From contig CAVWJX010000019.1 of assembly GCA_963755435.1 (NCBI GenBank), positions 1 to 64,000 of the forward strand: DNA of 64,000 bases, in the 5' to 3' direction. Positions 60,191-64,000 of this stretch are shown here, piece after piece. Position 1 is the stretch's first letter, and each line of letters begins with the position of its first letter. A program made the position numbers and the translations under genes. This DNA comes from AP-15 sp963755435 (GTDB lineage Bacteria > Pseudomonadota > Alphaproteobacteria > ATCC43930 > CGMCC-115725). The notes under the pieces were generated by a model. It did no database searches. It was not told the DNA's origin and saw only the letters and a list, made by a program, of their open reading frames with translations.

Positions 60191-61126
60191 ATGGCGCTGT
60201 TGCTCGTCAATCTCGACCGGATGATCGGGGACGCCACGACCTGGCGCTCGACCTTCGAGGACCAGCTTCCCGAGCTCGAAATCCGCATCTGGCCCGACGC
60301 GGGTGCGGCCGCCGATATCGAATATCTGGCCTTCATGCGACCAGATTTCGACGTACTGCCGGCATTGCCAAACCTGAAGGCGATGTTCAGCCGCTCGGCC
60401 GGGGTCGAAGCCTTCATCGATCACCCACGACTGCCGCAAGTGCCGCTCGGCAAGATCGAGCCCGCCGGCGGCGATCCGATGATGACCGAGTACGTGGTCA
60501 TGCACGTGCTGCGCCTGCATCGCGACATGCCGGGCTATCAGGCGGCCCAGGCCAATCGCGAATGGCGCCGGACCCGGATCGTGCGGCCCGAGGAGCGGCG
60601 GATCGGCTTTCTCGGCTATGGCATGATGGCGAAAGCCCCGGCGCTGGTGCTGCAGTCGCTCGGCTTCAAGGTTTCGGCCTGGGTCCGCTCGCCGCGCGAG
60701 CATGCCGAAATCCCGATCTTCCATGGCCCCGGCCAGCTCGAAGCATTTCTCGGCCAGACCGACATCGCCGTCTGCCTGTTACCGCTGACCCGGGAAACCG
60801 AGGGCATCTTCTGCGCCCGCAACTTTGCCATGATGCCGCGCGGGGGAATGGTGATCAATGTCGGCCGCGGCAGGCATGTGGTGAACGACGATCTGATCGC
60901 GGCACTCGATTCGGGGCAATTGTCCTACGCCGCACTCGACGCGCTGTGGCCCGAGCCGTTGCCGCCGGACAGCCCGCTCTGGCTGCACCCCAAGGTCACG
61001 GTGATGCCGCACGTCGCCCGCCGCCCGACCGTCGCCCAGCTGGTTACCGAGATCGCCGCCAACATCCGCAGCCTCGAAGCCGGGGGCGGGCTGTTGCAGC
61101 AGATCGACCTCGCCACCGGCTACTGA
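60191..61126 (+). CDS. Glyoxylate/hydroxypyruvate reductase A-like (2-hydroxyacid dehydrogenase)
   Basis: A 311-residue NAD(P)-dependent enzyme. The Rossmann region reads IGFLGYGMMAKAPALVLQSL near residue 140, where the usual GxGxxG is GYGMMA. The catalytic Arg is in NVGRGRHVVND, the Glu region WPEPLPPDSPLW, and the His in MPHVARRPTVAQL. It resembles GhrA, reducing glyoxylate or hydroxypyruvate. It starts 5 bp after the oxidoreductase stop, so they are co-transcribed. It probably removes a keto acid made by the neighbouring catabolic enzymes. Confidence 0.86.
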   Translation: MALLLVNLDRMIGDATTWRSTFEDQLPELEIRIWPDAGAAADIEYLAFMRPDFDVLPALPNLKAMFSRSAGVEAFIDHPRLPQVPLGKIEPAGGDPMMTEYVVMHVLRLHRDMPGYQAAQANREWRRTRIVRPEERRIGFLGYGMMAKAPALVLQSLGFKVSAWVRSPREHAEIPIFHGPGQLEAFLGQTDIAVCLLPLTRETEGIFCARNFAMMPRGGMVINVGRGRHVVNDDLIAALDSGQLSYAALDALWPEPLPPDSPLWLHPKVTVMPHVARRPTVAQLVTEIAANIRSLEAGGGLLQQIDLATGY

Positions 61127-61140
61127 ACAAAGCGCCCGCC

Positions 61141-61194
61141 GGCGTCAGCGGCGGGGAGCGTACCGGCGGCGTCAGCGGCGGGGAGCGTACCGGC
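61141..61194. repeat. Tandem duplication of a 27-bp unit
   Basis: Two units, 61141-61167 and 61168-61194, each containing CAGCGGCGGGGAGCGTACC. The repeat covers the last codons and stop of the flavoprotein gene on the minus strand, so a second copy of the ending (RRYAPRR-stop) follows the first. Confidence 0.8.
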
Positions 61195-61738
61195 GGACGG
61201 CGTTGAGCAGCGTCGCGGTCGGGGCGAGGCGCGGCCCCTCGCCTTCGTCGACCGGCGGGATGACGGTAACGCCCCATTCGGGCAGCTTCTTGAGCGAGGC
61301 CTGCGCCTCGGGGTGGTTTAACAGCGGCGCGTTCAGCGACGGCCCGACGATCACCGGCGTGCCCCGCCCGATCGCCTCGGCGACCACCGACAGCGCGAGG
61401 TTGTCGGCGATGCCATGGGCGAGCTTGTTCAGCGAATTGAAGCCGCAGGGCGCAAACAGCACCACCCCCCGCGGCGGCCGCGGGCGGATCGCCAGATCGA
61501 AATACGATTGGACCACTTGTGCCCCAGCAACATCGGCGAGATCGCGCGGCGCCACCACGCGCGCGGCGTTCGGCGTCGGTAGCGCGATCACGGTGGCAAA
61601 CCCGAGCCCCAACAGCGCGCGCAACAACTCGGGGCAGCGCGCCGCCGTCGTCGTGCCGCTCAGCACCAGGTAGGCAACGTCAAATCCCTCGGCGCTCACC
61701 GCATCAGGGCCCATATGGGTCTCTTTCGGCACGACCAT
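61172..61738 (-). CDS. Flavoprotein of the UbiX/PPC-decarboxylase superfamily
   Basis: A 188-residue protein with a flavodoxin-like fold: VAYLVLSGTTTAARCPELLR at the start, then VVQSYFDLAIRPRPPRGVVL, FAPCGFNSLNKLAHGIADNL and VIVGPSLNAPLLNHP. These match the flavoprotein family that includes UbiX and phosphopantothenoylcysteine decarboxylase, with the N-x-x-x-K-x-x-x-G-I-x-D pattern. It may make or use a modified flavin. The ATG at 61738 has GGAGG upstream. Convergent with the GhrA-like gene. Confidence 0.85.
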   Translation of the reverse strand: MVVPKETHMGPDAVSAEGFDVAYLVLSGTTTAARCPELLRALLGLGFATVIALPTPNAARVVAPRDLADVAGAQVVQSYFDLAIRPRPPRGVVLFAPCGFNSLNKLAHGIADNLALSVVAEAIGRGTPVIVGPSLNAPLLNHPEAQASLKKLPEWGVTVIPPVDEGEGPRLAPTATLLNAVRRYAPRR

Positions 61739-61853
61739 CGGATTCCTCCACCGGGTTTTGGTCAAAGCTTTCGGCAACCGCAACCCATCGCGGCCGCCGG
61801 CCCAGCCCGCGCTTCCAGAAATCTTGAATGCTGCACTGTAGTAAGATGATTGG

Positions 61854-62072
61854 ATGGACGCCCTTACGCTCTTCGGCCTCTTCGCAGTTTCAGCAATGCT
61901 GTTGTGCTACGCACTTGAAAAACGCAGCCATTGGTTTGTGCTGCTGTTCGCTGTTTCGTGTGCCCTCGGGTCTGCCTACGGCTTTCTCCAAGGGGCTTGG
62001 CCGTTTGGTCTGGTCGAGGCGGTCTGGTCAGTTGTTGCCCTGCGTCGCTGGCTCATGGCGCGAAAATCTTGA
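61854..62072 (+). CDS. Conserved small membrane protein
   Basis: A 72-residue protein with two or three hydrophobic segments (LFGLFAVSAMLLCYALE, WFVLLFAVSCALGSAYG and WPFGLVEAVWSVVALRRW). Near-identical small proteins are familiar from many alphaproteobacteria but have no named function. The tail MARKS is short and basic. It stands alone between the flavoprotein gene and an ion-channel-like gene. Confidence 0.75.
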   Translation: MDALTLFGLFAVSAMLLCYALEKRSHWFVLLFAVSCALGSAYGFLQGAWPFGLVEAVWSVVALRRWLMARKS

Positions 62073-62182
62073 ATCGGGAAGACAATAACGCAATGGGCTA
62101 GGTTGGTGCTGTCGTCAACTCGCCTGCGCGGCTCTTTTGTCGGATAACCCGAGTTACACGTCGCTTCTACGGGATCAATCCG

Positions 62183-62665
62183 TTGGATAGTCTCAACTGG
62201 AGTTGGGGTCTGTCGCTGATCGGCCTGACCATCGTAATCCACGCGGCGGGCGTGATGATGATCGGCCTCGCTGGGTTGGCTATCAGGGCGCGGCTGGAGG
62301 CTCGCGAGCTTGGTTTACGGCAGGTGATCCCGATCGTGATTGGCGTGATCGGCGCGGTCGGATTGCTGCTGGCGGTGCTACACGGGATAGAGGCCGCGAT
62401 TTGGGCCGCGGCGTATGTGTGGCTTGGTGCCCTCCACTCGCCTAAGGATGCGATCCTCTATTCCGTCGACTCGATGACCACGCGCGGCGCTTCGGGGCTG
62501 ATGGTGCAACAACGTTGGCGAATGATGGGGGCGCTGGAGTCGGCCGGCGGCATGCTGCTGTTTGGGATCAGCACCGCCTTCATTTTCGCGTTGATGCAGG
62601 CGTATTGGCCGATGCTCTCCGTGCTGTTCACCACCCGCCATCCGGTTCGAAAGTCTAAATTTTGA
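62183..62665 (+). CDS. Ion channel-like two-helix membrane protein
   Basis: A 160-residue inner-membrane protein with about four hydrophobic segments. Between the last two is SVDSMTTRGASGLMVQQRW, in the position of the pore loop of small potassium channels, but the filter TxGYG is replaced by TTRGASG. The first half contains LSLIGLTIVIHAAGVMMIGL. Its length and layout resemble simple two-transmembrane channels found in rhizobia. The ion selectivity cannot be deduced. It starts 111 bp after the small membrane protein. Confidence 0.65.
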   Translation: MDSLNWSWGLSLIGLTIVIHAAGVMMIGLAGLAIRARLEARELGLRQVIPIVIGVIGAVGLLLAVLHGIEAAIWAAAYVWLGALHSPKDAILYSVDSMTTRGASGLMVQQRWRMMGALESAGGMLLFGISTAFIFALMQAYWPMLSVLFTTRHPVRKSKF

Positions 62666-62713
62666 CTCCTCTGGTGCCAAGGAATCAATGCCGAGGCGCG
62701 ATCCCGGGCGGTC

Positions 62714-63940
62714 TCAGCCGCGGTATTGCAGGATGGTCAGCCCGGCATTGACGTCGGTCAGGTACATCAGCCAGTCGGGGGCCACGTAGACGTCGTTGGA
62801 CTGGATCACTTGCGGCCGGTTCGGGCGCGGATCGACCATCCGCTGCGGCGGCGGCGGCACGAAATGCCCGGCCGCGCGCGGCTGGAACGGGTCGGAAATG
62901 TCGAACACGCGCACCCCGGCATTCTGATAAGTCGCGAACACCAGGGTCGAGCTTTGCAGCGAGCCCGGCCGGTTCTCGTGCAGATTGTGCGGCCCGAACT
63001 TCGCCCCCTTGGCGCAGTAATCCTCCTCGTCCGGGGTCGGCAGGGTGGCGATCGACACCGGGTTTTCGGGGTCGCGCACATCGAACACCCAGCAGCGCTG
63101 GATGCCATTGGCGCAATTGTCGAGATTGCCCTCGTCGGCGGCGATCAACAAATTGCGCTCGGGCAATGGCAGCGGCGTGTGGGTGCCACCGCCAAATGGC
63201 GGACTCCAGTTGCGGCGGCCGAGCAGTTTCGGCGCCGTCGGGTCCGACACGTCGTGCACGGTCAATCCGCCGTCGCGCCAGGCGCCATAGGCCAGATTGC
63301 CGGCGACGATCGCATGGTGCAGCGCATAGCGCCGGCCCTTCGGCCAGGTCGGGGTCTCGCCGCCCTTCGCGTGCATGCCGGGCAGCCACCAGCGCCCGAC
63401 CACCTCCGGCCGGGTCGGCTCGGCCATGTCGATGATCGCCAGGATATGGTCGGTAAAGCCCTCCCAGTGCGCCGAGGCATAGGCATAGCGCCCGCCGACA
63501 TACCACAGCCGATGCAGCCCCAGCCCCTCGACCGGCATAAAGGCGATCTCGCGCGGCTCGGCCGGCTTGGAGATGTCGTAGACCCGCAAGCCCGCGGCAA
63601 ACGCCTTCTCGCGCCGCGTGAACGTATCGGTGATCGATCCCTTGAAATAGTCGTTGGGATCGGCATAGCCCTGCAGCACCCAGATGTTCGGCGAATTCAC
63701 CGTCAGCAGCAGGTCGTCGTGGGTCTGCAGGTGAAAGGCCCGCGAATTGGACGGTGCGGCGATAAAGTTGACGGTACGCGGGTTTCGCGGGTCGCGCACG
63801 TCGACGATCGTGAACCCATCCGAAAACATATGGCCGACAAAGGCATGGCCTTTATGGACCATGACCTGCACGCCATCGCCGCGCCCGCCCTGGTCGCAGC
63901 TGCCGACGAAATCGATGTTGCGGGCCGAGACCGGGATCAT
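62714..63940 (-). CDS. LVIVD-repeat beta-propeller protein
   Basis: A 408-residue protein with several LVIVD-type repeats: GFTIVDVRDPRNPRTVNFI, GLRVYDISKPAEPREIAFM, HILAIIDMAEPTRPEVVGRW, GLTVHDVSDPTAPKLLGRRN, and GVRVFDISDPFQPRAAGHFV. No signal peptide is seen, so it may be cytoplasmic. These repeats build a beta-propeller likely to bind a ligand or partner. The last part TDVNAGLTILQYRG closes the propeller. It starts 11 bp after the end of a gene cut by the window edge, with which it is probably co-transcribed. Confidence 0.83.
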   Translation of the reverse strand: MIPVSARNIDFVGSCDQGGRGDGVQVMVHKGHAFVGHMFSDGFTIVDVRDPRNPRTVNFIAAPSNSRAFHLQTHDDLLLTVNSPNIWVLQGYADPNDYFKGSITDTFTRREKAFAAGLRVYDISKPAEPREIAFMPVEGLGLHRLWYVGGRYAYASAHWEGFTDHILAIIDMAEPTRPEVVGRWWLPGMHAKGGETPTWPKGRRYALHHAIVAGNLAYGAWRDGGLTVHDVSDPTAPKLLGRRNWSPPFGGGTHTPLPLPERNLLIAADEGNLDNCANGIQRCWVFDVRDPENPVSIATLPTPDEEDYCAKGAKFGPHNLHENRPGSLQSSTLVFATYQNAGVRVFDISDPFQPRAAGHFVPPPPQRMVDPRPNRPQVIQSNDVYVAPDWLMYLTDVNAGLTILQYRG

Positions 63941-63951
63941 CCCGCCGCTCC

Positions 63952-64000
63952 TCAGCCGGCCGGCGTGTTTTCGAAATATTCGAGGTCCGCGGGTCGCGGC
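63952..64000 (-). CDS. 3' end of a gene cut by the window edge
   Basis: On the minus strand the frame ending at TGA (63952-63954) reads PRPADLEYFENTPAG. It lies 11 bp upstream of the LVIVD-repeat gene and is co-directional, so both likely belong to one operon. Too little is visible to assign a family. Confidence 0.4.
   Translation of the reverse strand, partial: PRPADLEYFENTPAG

Noticed and set aside
1..64000. tRNA or rRNA genes
   Set aside because: Intergenic stretches were read for cloverleaf ends and the GTTCGA T-arm pattern. Nothing consistent was found, though a covariance search was not possible.

Overview
The window is GC-rich chromosomal DNA that reads as an alphaproteobacterium, probably from a Rhodospirillales- or Hyphomicrobiales-like lineage. 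The basis is: (i) the conserved neighbourhood of an NDUFAF5-type methyltransferase, comF, grxC and a nitrilase; (ii) thrB next to rnhA; (iii) a PmtA-type phospholipid methyltransferase; (iv) an imuA-imuB-dnaE2 mutagenesis cassette preceded by the alphaproteobacterial LexA box GTTC-N7-GTTC; and (v) coq7 next to dsbB. No rRNA, tRNA, CRISPR array, phage or complete insertion sequence was seen.

Layout. 1-2.1 kb: end of a probable solute-binding protein and two sugar-type ABC permeases. 2.1-4.5 kb and 12.2-14.5 kb: two stand-alone CoxL-like molybdenum hydroxylase large subunits. 4.6-6.5 kb: a fusion of free methionine-R-sulfoxide reductase with a carboxymuconolactone-decarboxylase domain, then a BrnT toxin with an HTH antitoxin, bounded by a 24-bp direct repeat. 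7-12 kb: Rieske oxygenase, hemerythrin and the methyltransferase/comF/grxC/nitrilase block. 14.6-19.6 kb: extradiol-dioxygenase-like VOC protein, SMR transporter, NCS1 permease and a reduced pyrimidine degradation operon (rutA-rutE). 20-27 kb: rlpA, DUF917, transglutaminase, coq7, dsbB, Uma2 and an ABC exporter. 27.4-33.6 kb: an A/T-richer surface-polysaccharide island with three glycosyltransferases and two methyltransferases. 33.7-40.4 kb: lytic transglycosylase, a three-gene set (AroQ-like, Gfo/Idh, 2-hydroxyacid dehydrogenase), small envelope proteins, a CDGSH protein, thrB and rnhA. 40.4-46.8 kb: dnaE2, imuB and imuA. 47-53 kb: aminotransferase, FMN reductase, enoyl-CoA hydratase, pmtA, a double cold-shock protein, and an FAH/SDR pair. 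53.5-64 kb: a c-type cytochrome-like protein, then a catabolic cluster (CoA transferase, amidohydrolase, ThuA-like, luciferase-like oxidoreductase, GhrA-like, flavoprotein), small membrane proteins and an LVIVD-repeat propeller.

The most unusual observation is in the SOS mutagenesis cassette. imuA, imuB and dnaE2 together carry at least six in-frame insertions made of hairpin-forming DNA repeats. Relatives of these repeats occur between genes elsewhere in the window. Removing the insertions brings each protein back to its normal family length, as with the Rickettsia palindromic elements. One hairpin family keeps its flanks while its stems change in a paired way.

A caution: five single-base frame breaks lie between about 34 and 43 kb (lytic transglycosylase, a lipoprotein, thrB and dnaE2 twice). 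Because thrB is normally indispensable, sequencing or assembly error is the likeliest cause. Short tandem duplications of 13-28 bp are also scattered through the window, two of them duplicating a stop codon.
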